Of a stretch of 64,000 bases of DNA, positions 25,625-38,794 are shown in pieces. The translations under genes were made by a program, and so were the position numbers. The notes below the pieces were generated by a model. That model was not told the origin of the DNA. It saw only the letters and a program-made list of their open reading frames with translations, and did no database searches. Source of the DNA: Heracleum sosnowskyi (taxonomy: Eukaryota > Streptophyta > Magnoliopsida > Apiales > Apiaceae); NCBI GenBank assembly GCA_030848705.1, contig CM061238.1:50507133-50571132 (forward strand), given 5' to 3'. The first letter of the stretch is position 1. The number at the start of each line of letters is the position of its first letter.

Positions 25625-25940
25625 GTACAGTTAAACATCGCTTGTAAATTATCTCCAAACTCGATCCCCGTTTCACAATTCATAAAGTCAGTACAATCGT
25701 TTACTTTAGTTTGTGAAATCTCACATATCCACTAGACATGTAAGAGGGAAGGTCCTTGGTAAATGAGATGATCATAAATTACATCTCGTCGATGCCAATT
25801 TTGATTATTACAGATCTTGCAGGGGCACTTCATTTCCTCACCTACGCAAAAAAGGGGAAACACATTTTTCACAAATGTTTTTATCCCTCTTACGTATTCT
25901 TTACTGTATCTTGGAAATCCTATCCAATCAGGCTCTATTA
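25625..25940 (-). pseudogene. CACTA-1 TnpD remnant: transposase-associated domain
   Basis: On the minus strand the sequence reads RYSKEYVRGIKTFVKNVFP. After a frameshift near 25850 it reads EEMKCPCKICNNQNWHRRD, VIYDHLIYQGPS and WICEISQTK. The CPC..C spacing and the RDVIYDHL block are typical of the transposase-associated domain at the N-terminus of En/Spm TnpD proteins. A TAG interrupts it after LLHV. The catalytic transposase part that should follow is absent; the Copia gag fragment lies there instead. It is too damaged to act. Confidence 0.75.
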
Positions 25941-25950
25941 CTAAAACCTA

Positions 25951-26552
25951 GGTACTAACAGTTTCGGGAAAGAATCTATAGGCCCTGTCAAGTAAAATCT
26001 TATTCATGAGAATAAATTAAAAGTATAACCACTAACTAGTGTTTGCACTAAACTAATCTATAGGCCTGTTAAGTATGCTAGCAGTCCATAAGTATCCCTA
26101 CTTGTGTGCAAACCGCAACTATTGCAGTTTGACAAAAGACCGGTACGCTTTTAGGTTTTATAGAACTACACTACATCAAATGTACTACAACTACATCAAT
26201 TTGAGTCAACGCATAAGACTAACATCAATTCGAACCCAACATACATTAATATTAAAACCCCAATTATGTCCCAATTAAACATATACAGAACCCAACATAT
26301 AAAACCCCAATTAATAATATGCATACAAAACGAAAAGCCTCAATCAAACCTCAACTAAACATATACATAAAAGCCCACATATACAGAATGATTAATATAC
26401 ATCAAAAACCACATATAAAACCCCAATTAAGCACCAATTAAACCCCAAACAGAAGAGCCCCATATTTACCTTGATTAATTTTGAAGCCCTGATTTTGCAA
26501 AATCCCCAATACTGAGAGAGAGACAGAGAGACAGAGAGATGGTCGAGAGTGT

Positions 26553-26604
<52 letters not shown>

Positions 26605-27042
26605 TTTTGAGAAGCCTTAACTCGAGCCCTAATTCAGAAAAGCCTCAAATCCGAAAGCCCCAGTTCAGAAAAGACCTAATTGAGATAATGTGTTGATAGT
26701 GTGGTGAGAGAGATGGTTGTTCAGATGGTTGAGAGAGAGATGGTTAATTGAGATAGTGTGTTGATAGCGTGGTCAAGAGGGGAGGGGGGGTCGAGTTTTC
26801 AGTTTGGGGGGGGGGGGGGGGGGAGTGTAGTAGTGAGTTTTCAGTTTGGGGGAAAAGTGTATTTCACTTGTAAAAATACACCCACTTGTCTTAATTTTTC
26901 AATTTTTCAATTTATTTTTGTAAGTGTTGACTTTAATTATTAAAATTAATATATATGAAATTAAAAATATTTAATGAATAAATATTTTATGTATTTCTTA
27001 TAAATAATATTTTCTAACTTGTATTATATTAGTTATTATATT
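25951..27042. other. Probable leader and promoter side of the CACTA-1 transposase gene
   Basis: No coding region was seen. It holds a GA run (about 26555-26599, CT on the transposase strand) and an 18-base G run (26806-26823). A duplicated 18-mer, GAGTTTTCAGTTTGGGGG, lies at 26793 and 26835. A donor-like ATCAAG|GTAAAT on the minus strand near 26470 could end a leader exon. CT-rich leaders are common in plant genes; its role here is inferred. Confidence 0.4.
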
Positions 27043-30000
27043 TGTAACGCCCCCAAATCCCCTACAGGAATCCAAGTCGTCACATTCTCTCGCGGAATAT
27101 TCGATCACCTGCTTACAATATAATCTACAACAATAATCATAATAAACTCCATAATCTACTCCACGGGTTATAATCTTAGAACAAGTACATAATAATCCAA
27201 AAGTTATTACATCACAAATTCTCTTCCCAGAATCTCTGAAATATTATTACAACTTCATAATACTAGATAATAAAACATTAAACAACTTCTTCCCAGCTCG
27301 CACCCTTCTCATATACTATAAGGCTAATGCGCTGGATTAATAGTCTTTCCCCTTCCCTTTATCACGGTTCGCCGCACTAGTGCCAGCTCTGGGTGCCGCT
27401 GTTTAATAATATTTAAATAGCAAGAATGAGCAAACAGAATGCCCAGCAAGTATATAGACACCATATGAAGCAACAACAACTCGCTTAAAAAAATATGTTT
27501 GTACCACTTTATAAAACTTCTCCACTTATATAAATATATACTTTTGAAAAGAGATTAACTCGGAAATTCTTATCAATCTCATAATACTACTCTTATAATA
27601 GAATAAATAGATCTCAATAACTTCTCCATACTACTCGAATATAATCCAATAACTTCTTGGAACTACTCAATTGATTTGAATGAATATAATTTAACAACTG
27701 CTCAGATCAACACCCTAGTTAGTTAACAGAACCACAAAGGCATCGGTTAACAGTTAGGATTTCGATGATTGGACTTCTTCTCAAATGCCTACTCAAGTAA
27801 TGGATTGATCAGTCCATTGTCACTACTCGTTTACTATCGATAGAAGGATGAGCCGACGTCTCGAACACACCCCAAATACTACTCAGTGGGCCGGTGCGTT
27901 ACTACGGTCACTTTTGCCATCTTTTAGTCCAGAATATAAGGTGTCGGAATCTTCGATCACCTTCAACAATAAATATCTTAGGCATCACGGTAAAAATAAC
28001 ACGTGCACCTTTATTTACTTCTCAATAAAATACTACTCCAATATCGTTCAGAAACAATGAATGATAAACACCTCCAATAATTTAGTTTTCCCCTTGAATG
28101 AGTAGAGGAAATAAATATGAAAACTGTTCTGATCATGGATTTGAAATGAGATGACCCATATCAGTATTCTCAACTTACTATGTATATATAACTCCACTTA
28201 TATATATATCAATTAATATATAGTATGAAGATATTATTTAATATATCTCTATCACCTTCTCGGCGAGTACGAATAAAGTATCTCGATAGATGTTCCAACA
28301 ATATGGACCAACTCATGAAATAAATTTTATAATATCCGGATAACAAGGTCAATAATAATATATATGCATTTCAAATTGCATGAATAAAATCCAGTATAAA
28401 CTACTAGATGGAATATTTGCATTTATATTTATCAAAACTTAAATAGCATACTTATGCATTTAAAAATATATAAATACTCTGAACAATAGAGTATGAACTA
28501 GTAAACTTGCCTGGTACTCTGGATGTAGTAGGGCTCGTAGCGGGGTCCGACAATCTAAACAAGGTCAAGAAAACACGCGATTAATCCCCTATACGATCCA
28601 CTTATAACTCAATTCTTAAACACTTAAGCCAATCACAAACAAGGCACTAAGGGTCCCTCTAGACTCATACTAAGTCCATGTTAATCGACAAACACTTAAG
28701 TCATAATTTTAGTCCAAACTCGTTCCTCAAATTCATACTTAACGTAGGATATTCTATACATCTCACTAACCATTTATAACCTTGTTCTTTACACCAACAT
28801 GTTGCCTTGATAATTCTTAACAAGTTTCGTGTTTTAATCGACTCGAAATTCCTCTTTTAACTTAACCAAAACGGATGGTCAAAACAGTACCTCTAGAGTT
28901 GACTTTCCTGAAAATTACTATTTTGCGACTCGCACTCCACCACTTTTAATAAATCACTGAAAACATTTTTAAATACGAAACCACTTCTAAAATCATCTTT
29001 GGTATTTTTAATATTTATCATAAAGGTTCTGATTCGAAAACACGAGTCTAGATAGGTGAAATGTATTTTTGAAGTTGAGTCAACTGCGGATATTTACTAT
29101 TTGCATCACTTTCACTAAAACATTCATAACTCGATAACCGTTAACTCAAATGACGCACCGTTTTCGCGTGCACAATCTAGAGAATGCCTAGAAGGTTATC
29201 AACTCAAAATTGGGCTCTGGTCAAAGGACTCATTTTTCTGATTTTACAAAACAGGGCAGGGGGTTTGCAAAGAGTAGTGTCATCTCCTTAAAGGGCTTTT
29301 CCACTTACGCAACCTCGGCTTACGCATTTTATAAAATTGAAAAATAATCTTTTGCACTCGAAACCTTCGCACACATCTTGATAACTGACCTTAGCATGTT
29401 ACCACAAAATTTCATATTTTAGAACAACTCTTAAGGATCTCAAACATAGTCACAAAGTTGATATATTTCTACGATTTCATTACTCGAACAATTTTTACTA
29501 AAACGACCATAACTCAAAAACCATAAACTCTTTTGACATGATTCTTGCGGAAAAATAAACTAGAAAATAATATCTTGGTTTGATACTATCTTTAAGGGTT
29601 AACAAAATTTTGTCATTACGACGGCTATAAATCGAACATTCCAAATTCGTACATGCCTCAAGCATAACATCAAAGCAACTCATGGCTTAACAACATCAAT
29701 TACTACTGTCAAGAGGCTCTAAGGCCAGTGGTAAGGTCCCATGACCACCACACAACATATACACAACAAACAAACTTGAATCAACCACTAAAACACTAAT
29801 CAAGAACTCATCTTGTAAACAACTTAAGATCTCATGAAAAACTCTATAAAACTCAAAGGTGGTTCAAAGATTTTACCTTGCTTGATGCTCTACCAACACT
29901 AACAAGTGCTCACAATCACTCAACAAGCCTTAGATACTCCTTACAAAGCTTAAACCTTAAGATCCAATCAAGAAAACAAGTTAATAAAATTTCGAAGTTA

Positions 30001-31050
30001 CTATTCATCATCACTTTGTAAGATCCATATAAAATCGAAACATAAGAGTTTGGTTCTCAACTTTTTACCACACCTTCTACTCTTCAAGTGCTTTCTTTTG
30101 AGTCCTATCGCATCACCAGGGGGGGGATGCTTGAAGCTCGACTTATTGGCTTTCTAAGGTGAGTGGTCAAAACTGGGAAAGGCTGGACAGTTTCGGTTCT
30201 CCGACTTGGGGAAGGGATTTGACTAGGATATCCTCCTTTGTTGACCATGAAATTTTAAACGTGTGTTCTCCATACAATGAAGGAGCGATGGTTAAAATTT
30301 GGTGATTTATGAATGGATAGAAGTGGAGATATGAATTTTTCTTTGGATCTGGTTTCTGCTGAACAGTTTTGGAGAGTTTGTGTTTTGCTTGCTCTTGTTT
30401 TCTTTTTCTCTTTGTTTTTTTGATTTGTTTCCTTGGAATAATGCAAGATTGCTGATTGTTTGTGTGATAAGTGTTAGTGGAGAGTGAGATCATGCCTTAC
30501 ATCATTCTAAGGACACATGTGAACACCTTGACTAAGCTTGGTGTCTTGAATGGTATGGTGACTAGCTTCACAATCCAACACATGTCCGTTCCTTTAGTGT
30601 GTTTAAGAAGCTAGTGGATGGTTTAATACTCGTATCACTCTCTCGTTTAATCACAATTCGCTACGTATTTTCTATACCGCTCAATTTCGTCACAAATCTC
30701 CGATTAACCTCTAAATCGTTCCGTTGCTCAGGGTTTTCGGTGTACATTCTCAATATGATAATCTCTTGATTAAATATTTAAAAACTCTAACTCATTAACT
30801 CCTCGAGTACTTATAAGGTTATCGTACTCTTCGATAGCTTGATTAACTCAAGTCACAATAAAATAAGAATCATCGAATTCCGTCCTCGTTTGCATTCACT
30901 TATTCTACTCACACAACACGAATATAATCTCGAAATATAAATCTTCCATCTTCTATATAAGGTGGTTGAAAAGAAAAAAAAAATTACACAATATAACAAA
31001 AGTCACTATTTATAATATTAAATAATATAAGATAATCCAGGGGTGTTATA
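27043..31050 (-). repeat. LTR 1 of array B
   Basis: It starts TGTAACGCCCCCAAATCCCC and ends GGGTGTTATA in plus-strand view. Compared with LTRs 2 and 3 it lacks about 44 bases near 29570 (the segment with ACCACCATATGCAGTGG). Confidence 0.88.
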
Positions 31051-31253
31051 GACTCCCCTCCTAAAAAGCATTCCGTCCTCGGAATCAACATTGTCAATAG
31101 TTAAGGTTGCTGATCTCGTACCCTACTTCCCAATATCTCCTCATTACTCTTACTAGTTTTATGCCCCCCCCATATTTCGATTATAAACTCTCATGCTATA
31201 TCGTCTATTCCGTCTCTGTTACTCCTTTCCCATTCTTTAACATACCTCTATTT

Positions 31254-32504
31254 TTATATCGGCTCATCATTTTTATACGCATTTACAAAATTACGAAAAC
31301 GTGTACCTTCTTTCTCGTCCATCTCCCTCATGCCAACGGCCACCGTCATATTAAAAATCCTAGCGGTTGATTGGTTGCTATTAACTCCACTACTTTGTCG
31401 TGGAGCCACAAGTCCCATTGATGATGCTTTACAGTCTCTAGAGATGTGACCCTCCTTTCCACATTTGTAGCAAACTACTCCCCTCCTGGGACAATTCATC
31501 CGTTGATGCCCCTCTTGACCACAGTTATGACACCTACCCTCTGATTTTGCACATGCTCCTGGATGCTTCTTTCCACATACCTCACAGTCTGGCAATGGTG
31601 GTCTTGGCTCCTAAACTGGCTCTCATTTCCCTGTTGTCCTACTTGTACACTATTCGTACTTTCTGCTCGGTTAGATCCTCCAAATCTTACAGGCTGAAAC
31701 CCGGGCCTCCTACCATGTTGGTTATGAAATGTCCCACTAGTCGGATATCCTCCCCAACTCTCCGATTTTCTTTTCTTCCCTTCATTTTCCTTTGGGATCA
31801 AAATTACTTCCTGCCTCTATTACTTCCGCCTTATTCACCACTTTAACATACTCAGTAAGCTCAAAAGCAGCTATCCTAGTTTTTATCCACGGTTTCAACC
31901 CATGCTGAAACCTCCTCGCCTTCTTCTTATCAGTATCTACGAAATGTGGCACGAACCTAGATAGCTCGGTAAACTCCTTCTCATACTCAGCAACTGTCCT
32001 ATTATTCTGCTTTAGCTCTAAGAACTTTATCTCCATCCTACTCTCCATATGCTCAGGAAAATACTTCTGCAAAAACAACTCAGTGAATCTTTCCCAGGTT
32101 ACTACCCCTTCAGGTTCCATTGCTTCCTTAGACTCCCACCAATAATTCGCCTCTTCCTTCAGCAAATAGGTGCCAAAGATCGTCTTATGCCCCTCTTCTA
32201 CTCCTATAATCTTAAAAGATTTCTCCATCTCTTTCAGCCATGATCTAGCCTCGACTGGTTCTCCAAACCCCTTAAACTCGGGTGGTTGTATTGACTTAAA
32301 AGCCTTAAAAGCTGCTGCAGTATGGTTTACCACATTGGGTATAGGACCCTGATTGCCACGGTCTAGGGTTTGCCTCAACAAATCCACTAGTTGGTTAAGC
32401 CCTTGATTGTTCTGGTTGTTGTTCTGGTTATCTCCTCGATTGTTTTTCTCCCCAGTAGAAGGCTCACCTTCCCGGAAGTCATCTCTGTTTCTCTTTGGTG
32501 GCAT
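31254..32504 (-). pseudogene. gag of array B, copy 1 (capsid and zinc knuckles)
   Basis: The ATG at 32504 begins MPPKRNRDDFREGEPSTG. The capsid domain includes PPEFKGFGEPVEARSWL, NYWWESKEAMEPEGV and FLELKQNNRTVAEYEKEF. The frame ends at 31782. The following segment (from about 31801) continues in another frame, then the first frame returns with two CCHC knuckles, CHNCGQEGHQRMNC and CYKCGKEGHISRDC, ending at 31254. Two frameshifts therefore break the protein: one near 31790, and one caused by a missing base near 31612, where copy 2 has GGCTGCC. No protease or RT follows before the LTR at 31050. Confidence 0.85.
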
Positions 32505-32885
32505 TTTTCTGAGGTAAAAAAAAACTTAATTAATCATTCAGTTCAATAAAACTGCGTACCCATGAAATATTTACTTATGAAACAAAACAGTATATATCTG
32601 TACATATGCATATATATACATATATATATGTATGCATCCATATATATATATTTATGTATACATGTCTCTCTATATACTCATTAAAAAATTTTTAAACACA
32701 ATAAATAAATCATGGATACACGTTTTTCTCGTCCCAATTGATTCTACTAGATATTGGCCATCATGCCACTACCCCAACTACTCCTTGAGGTTCTAATATA
32801 TATATTACCTATCGGTTTATTGGCTTCTAAACTCTCTCTTATATAGTCATAACTCCTCCTACTCTCGTTCTAAGGTTTATAACCT

Positions 32886-32900
32886 ACTGCTCTGATACCA
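32886..32900 (-). promoter_or_regulatory. Primer-binding site, array B interior 1
   Basis: The reverse complement is TGGTATCAGAGCAGT, matching initiator tRNA-Met over the first 12 bases. It lies 4 bases from LTR 2 at 32905. Confidence 0.85.
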
Positions 32901-32904
32901 TTTC

Positions 32905-35900
32905 TGTAACGCCCCCAAATCCCCTACAGGAATCCAGGTCGTCACAGTCTCTCACGGAATATTCGATCACCTGCTTACAATATAATCTACAACAATAATC
33001 ATAATAAACTCCATAATCTACTCCACGGGTTATAGTCTTAGAACAAGTACTTAATAATCCAAAAGTTATTACATCACAAATTCTCTTCCCAGAATCTCTG
33101 AAATATTATTACAACTTCATAATACTAGATAATAAAACATTAAACAACTTCTTCCCAGCTCGCACCCTTCTCATATACTATAAGGCTAATGCGCTGGATT
33201 AATAGCCTTTCCCCTTCCCTTTATCACGGTTCGCCGCACTAATGCCAGCTCTGGGTGCCGCTGTTTAATAATATTTAAATAGCAAGAATGAGCAAACAGA
33301 ATGCCCAACAAGTATATAGACACCATATGAAGCAACAACAACTCGCTTAAAAAAATATGTTTGTACCACTTTATAAAACTTCTCCACTTATATAAATATA
33401 TACTTTTGAAAAGAGATTAACTCGGAAATTCTTATCAATCTCAGAATAATACTCTTATAATAGAATAAATAGATCTCAATAACTTATCCATACTACTCGA
33501 ATATAATCCAATAACTTCTTGGAACTACTCAATTGATTTGAATGAATATAATTTAACAACTGCTCAGATCAACACCCTAGTTAACAGAACCACAAAGGCA
33601 TCGGTTAACAGTTAGGATTTTGATGATTGGACTTCTTCTCAAACGCCTACTCAAGTAATGGATTGATCAGTCCATTGTCACTACTCGTTTACTATCGATA
33701 GAAGGATGAGCCGACGTCTCGAACACACCCCAAATACTACTCAGTGGGCCGGTGCGTTACTCCGGTCACTTTTGCCATCTTTTAGTCCAGAATATAAGGT
33801 GTCGGAATCTTCGATCACCTTCAACAATAAATCTCTTAGGCATCACGGTAAAAATAACAGGTGCACCTTTATTTACTTCTCAATAAAATACTACTCCAAT
33901 ATCGTTCAGAAACAATGAACGATAAACACCTCCAATAATTTAGTTTTCCCCTTGAATGAGTAGAGGAAATAAATATGAAAACTGTTCTGATCATGGATTT
34001 GAAATGAGATGACCCATATCAGTATTCTCAACTTACTATGTATATATAACTCCACTTATATATATATCAATTAATATATAGTATGAAGATATTATTTAAT
34101 ATATCTCTATCACCTTCTCGGCGAGTACGAATAAAGTATCTCGATAGATGTTCCAACAATATGGACCAACTCATGAAATAAATTTTATAATATCCGGATA
34201 ACAAGGTCAATAATAATATATATGCATTTCAAATTGCATGAATAAAATCCAGTATAAACTACTAGATGGAATATTTGCATTTATATTTATCAAAACTTAA
34301 ATAGCATACTTATGCATTTAAAAATATATAAATACTCTGAACAATAGAGTATGAACTAGTAAACTTGCCTGGTACTCTGGATGTAGTAGGGCTCGTAGCG
34401 GGGTCCGACAATCTAAACAAGGTCAAGAAAACACGCGATTAATCCCCTATACGATCCACTTATAACTCAATGCTTAAACACTTAAGCCAATCACAAACAA
34501 GGCACTAAGGGTCCCTCTAGACTCATACTAAGTCCATGTTAATCGACAAACACTTAAGTCATAATTTTAGTCCAAACTCGTTCCTCAAATTCATACTTAA
34601 CGTAGGACATTCTATACATCTTACTAACCATTTATAACCTTGTTTTTACACCAACATGTTGCCTTGATAATTCTTAACAAGTTTCGTGTTTTAATCGACT
34701 CGAAATTCCTCTTTTAACTTAACAAAAATGGATGGTCAAAACAGTACCTCTAGAGTTGACTTTCCTGAAAATTACTATTCTGCGACTCGCACTCCACCAC
34801 TTTTAATAAATCACTGAAAACATTTTTAAATACGAAACCACTTCTAAAATCATCTTTGGTATTTGTAATATTTATCATAAAAGTTCCGATTCGAAAACAC
34901 GAGTCTAGATAGGTGAAATGTATTTTTGAAGTTGAGTCAACTGCGGATATTTACTATTTGCATCACTTTTACTAAAACGTTCATAACTCGATAACCGTTA
35001 ACTCAAATGACGCACCGTTTTCGCGTGCACAATCTAGAGAATGTCTAGAAGGTTATCAACTCAAGATTGGGCTCGGGTCAAAGGACTCATTTTTCTGATT
35101 TTACAAAACAGGGCAGTGGGTTTGCAAAGAGTAGTGTCATCTCCTTAAGGGGCTTTTCCACTTGCGCAATCTCGGCTTACGCATTTTATAAAATTGAAAA
35201 ATAATCTTTTGCACTCGAAACCTTCGCACACATCTTGGTAACTGACCTTAGCATGTTAACACAAAATTTCATATTTTAGAACAACTCTTAAGGGTCTCAA
35301 ACATAGTCACAAAGTTGATGTGTTTCTACGATTTCATTAGTCGAACAATTTTTACTAAAACGACCATAACTCAAAAACCATAAACTCTTTTGACATGATT
35401 CTTGCGGAAAAATAAACTAGAAAATAATATATACACCACCATATGCAGTGGTTACTCCTTAAACAAAGTGAAGGTCTTGGTTTGATACTATCTTTAAGGG
35501 TTAACAAAATTTCGTCATTACGACGGCTATAAATCGAACATTCCAAATTCATACATGCCTCAAGCATAACATCAAAGTAACTCATGGCTTAACAACATAA
35601 ATTACTACTGTCAAGAGGCTCTAAGGCCAGTGGTAAGGTCCCATGACCACCACACAACATATACACAACAAACAAACTTGAATCAACCACTAAAACACTA
35701 ATCAAGAACTCATCTTGTAAACAACTTAAGATCTCATGAAAAACTCTATAAAACTCAAAGGTGGTTCAAAGATTTTACCTTGCTTGATGCTCTACCAACA
35801 CTAACAAGTGCTCACAATCACTCAACAAGCCTTAGATACTCCTTACAAAGCTTAAACCTTAAGATCCAATCAAGAAAACAAGTTAATAAAATTTCGGAGT

Positions 35901-36946
35901 TACTATTCATCATCACTTTGTAAGATCCATATAAAATCGAAACATAAGAGTTTGGTTCTCAACTTTTTACCACACCTTCTACTCTTCAAGTGCTTTCTTT
36001 TGAGTCCTATCGCATCACCGAGGGATGCTTGAAGCTCGACTTATTGGCTTTCTAAGGTGAGTGGTCAAAACTGGGAAAGGGTAGACAGTTTCGGTTCTCC
36101 GACTTGGGGAAGGGATTTGACTAGGATATACTTCTTTGTTGGCCATGAAATTTTAAACGTGTGTTCTCCATACAATGAAGGAGCGATGTGTAAAACTTGG
36201 TGATTTATTAATGGATAGAAGTGGAGATATGAATTTTTCTTTGGATCTGGTTTCTGCTGAACAGTTTTGGAGAGTTTGTGTTTTGCTTGCTCTTGTTTTC
36301 TTTTTCTCTTTGTTTTTCTCTTTGTTTCCTTGGAATAATGCAAGATTGCTGATTGTTTGTGTGATAAGTGTTAGTGGAGAGTGAGATCATGCCTTACATC
36401 ATTCTAAGGACACATGTGAACACCTTGACTAAGCTTGGTGTCTTCAATGGTATGGTGGCTAGCTTCACAATCCAACACATGTTCCTTCCTTTAGTGTGTT
36501 TAAGAAGCTATTGGATGGTTTAATACTTGTATCACTCTCTCGTTTAATCACAATTCGCTACGTATTTTCTATACCGCTCAATTTCGTCACAATCTCCGAT
36601 TAACCTCTAAATCGTTCCGTTGCTCAGGGTTTTCGGTGTACATTCTCAATATGATAATCTCTTGATTAAATATTTAAAAACTCTAACTCATTAACTCCTT
36701 GAGTACTTATAAGGTTATCGTACTCTTCGATAGCTTGATTAACTCAAGTCACAATAAAATAAGAATCGTCGAATTCCGTCCTCGTTTGCATTCACTTAAT
36801 CTACTCACACAACACGAATATAATCTCGAAATATAAATCTTCCATCTTCTATATAAGGTGGTTGAAAAGAAAAAAAAAATTACACAATATAACCAAAGTC
36901 ACTATTTATAATATTAAATAATATAAGATAATCCAGGGGTGTTATA
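32905..36946 (-). repeat. LTR 2 (middle) of array B
   Basis: It has the same ends as LTR 1 and LTR 3 and is about 4.04 kb. It serves as the 5' LTR of interior 1 and the 3' LTR of interior 2. The purine tract AGGAGGGGAGTC of interior 2 abuts it at 36947. Confidence 0.88.
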
Positions 36947-37148
36947 GACTCCCCTCCTAAAAAGGATTCCGTCCTCGGAATAAACGTTGTCAATAGTTAA
37001 GGTTGCTTATCTCGTACCCTACTTCCCAATATCTCCTCATTACTCTTACTAGTTTTATGCCCCCCCATATTTCGATTATAAACTCTCATGCTATATCGTC
37101 TATTCCGTCTCTGTTACTCCTTTCCCATTCTTTAACATACCTCTATGT

Positions 37149-38388
37149 TTATATCGGCTCATCATTTTTATACGCATTTACAAAATTACGAAAACGTGTA
37201 CCTTCTTTCTCGTCCATCTCCCTCATGCCATCAGCCACCGTCATATTAAAAATCCTAGCGGTTGATTGGTTGCTATTAACTCCACTACTTTGTCGTGGAG
37301 CCACAAGTCCCATTGTTGATGCTTTACAGTCTCTAGAGATGTGACCCTCCTTTCCACATTTGTAGCAAACTACTCCCCTCCTGGGACAATTCATCCGTTG
37401 ATGCCCCTCTTGACCACAGTTATGACACCTACCATCTGATTTTGCACATGCTCCTGGATGCTTCTTTCCACATACCTCACAGTCTGGCAATGGTGGTCTT
37501 GGCTGCCTAAACTGGCTCTCATTTCCCTGTTGTCCTACTTGTACACTATTCGCACTTTCTGCTCGGTTAGATCCTCCAAATCTTACAGGCTGAAACCCGG
37601 GCCTCCTACCATGTTGGTTATGAAATGTCCCACTAGTCGGATATCCTCCCCAACTCTCCGATTTTCTTTTCTTCCCTTAATTTTCCTTTGGGATCAAAAT
37701 TACTTCATGCCTCTATTACTTCCGCCTTATTCACCACTTTAACATACTCAGTAAGCTCAAAAGCAGCTATCCTAGTTTTTATCCACGGTTTCAACCCATG
37801 CTGAAACCTCCTCGCCTTCTTCTTATCAGTATCTACGAAATGTGGCACGAACCTAGATAGCTCGGTAAACTCCTTCTCATACTCAGCAACTGTCCTATTA
37901 TTCTGCTTTAGCTCTAAGAACTTTATCTCCATCCTACTCTCCATATGCTCAAGAAAATACTTCTGCAAAAACAACTCAGTGAATCTTTCCCAGGTTACTA
38001 CCCCTTCAGGTTCCATTGCTTCCTTAGACTCCCACCAATAATTCGCCTCTTCCTTCAGCAAATAGGTGGCAAAGATCGTCTTCTGCCCCTCTTCTACTCC
38101 TATAATCTTAAAAGATTTCTCCATCTCTTTCAGCCATGATCTAGCCTCGACTCGTTCTCCAAACCCCTTAAACTCAGGTGGTTGTATTGACTTGAAAGCC
38201 TTAGAAGCTGCTGCAGTATGGTTTACCACATTGGGTATAGGACCCTGATTGCCACGGTCTAGGGTTTGCCTCAACAAATCCACTAGTTGGTTAAGTCCTT
38301 GATTGTTCTGGTTATCTCCTCGATTGTTTTTCTCCCCCGTAGAAGGCTCACCTTCCCGGAAGTTATCTCTGTTTCTCTTTGGTGGCAT
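37149..38388 (-). pseudogene. gag of array B, copy 2
   Basis: The ATG at 38388 begins MPPKRNRDNFREGEPSTG, nearly identical to copy 1 with a short deletion in the Asn/Gln-rich stretch (NNRGDNQNNQ against NNRGDNQNNNQNNQ). It stops at 37705 at a TGA where copy 1 has GGA. The zinc-knuckle segment at 37149-37490 matches copy 1 (CHNCGQEGHQRMNC, CYKCGKEGHISRDC). The middle segment is out of frame, as in copy 1. That shared defect is older than the duplication; the TGA is newer. Confidence 0.85.
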
Positions 38389-38775
38389 TTTTCTGAGGTA
38401 AAAAAAAACTTAATTAATCATTCAGTTCAATAAAACTGCGTACCCATGAAATATTTACTTATGAAACAAAACAGTATTTATCTGTACATATGCATATATA
38501 TACATATATATGTATGCATCTATATATATATATATTTATGTATACATGTCTCTCTATATACTCATTAAAAAAAATTTAAACACAATAAATAAATCATGGA
38601 TACACGTTTTTCTCGTCCCAATTGATTCTACTAGATATTGGCCATCATGCCACTACCCCAACTACTCCTTGAGGTTCTACTATATATATATATATTACCT
38701 ATCAATTTATTGGCTTCTAAACTCTCTCTTATATAGTCATAACTCCTCCTACTCTCGTTCTAAGGTTTATAACCT

Positions 38776-38790
38776 ACTGCTCTGATACCA
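38776..38790 (-). promoter_or_regulatory. Primer-binding site, array B interior 2
   Basis: It is the same as in interior 1 (reverse complement TGGTATCAGAGCAGT), 4 bases from LTR 3 at 38795. Confidence 0.85.
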
Positions 38791-38794
38791 TTTC

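Noticed and set aside
25600..25650. Ten-base direct repeat ACATCGCTTG at the end of the gag fragment
   Set aside because: Copies are 27 bases apart and not at both ends of the fragment, so it is not a target duplication of the insertion.
26555..26823. GA and poly-G runs as a special regulatory element
   Set aside because: Simple-sequence runs of this sort are common; recorded only as part of the transposase leader.
27848..28060. 70-codon frame repeated at 27848, 33706 and 39578
   Set aside because: It is present three times only because the three LTRs of array B are near-identical; no domain and no start context.
30167..30493. 108-codon minus-strand frame repeated near 36065 and 41947
   Set aside because: It lies inside the same LTRs; Lys/Gln-rich low complexity, with no sign of coding constraint.
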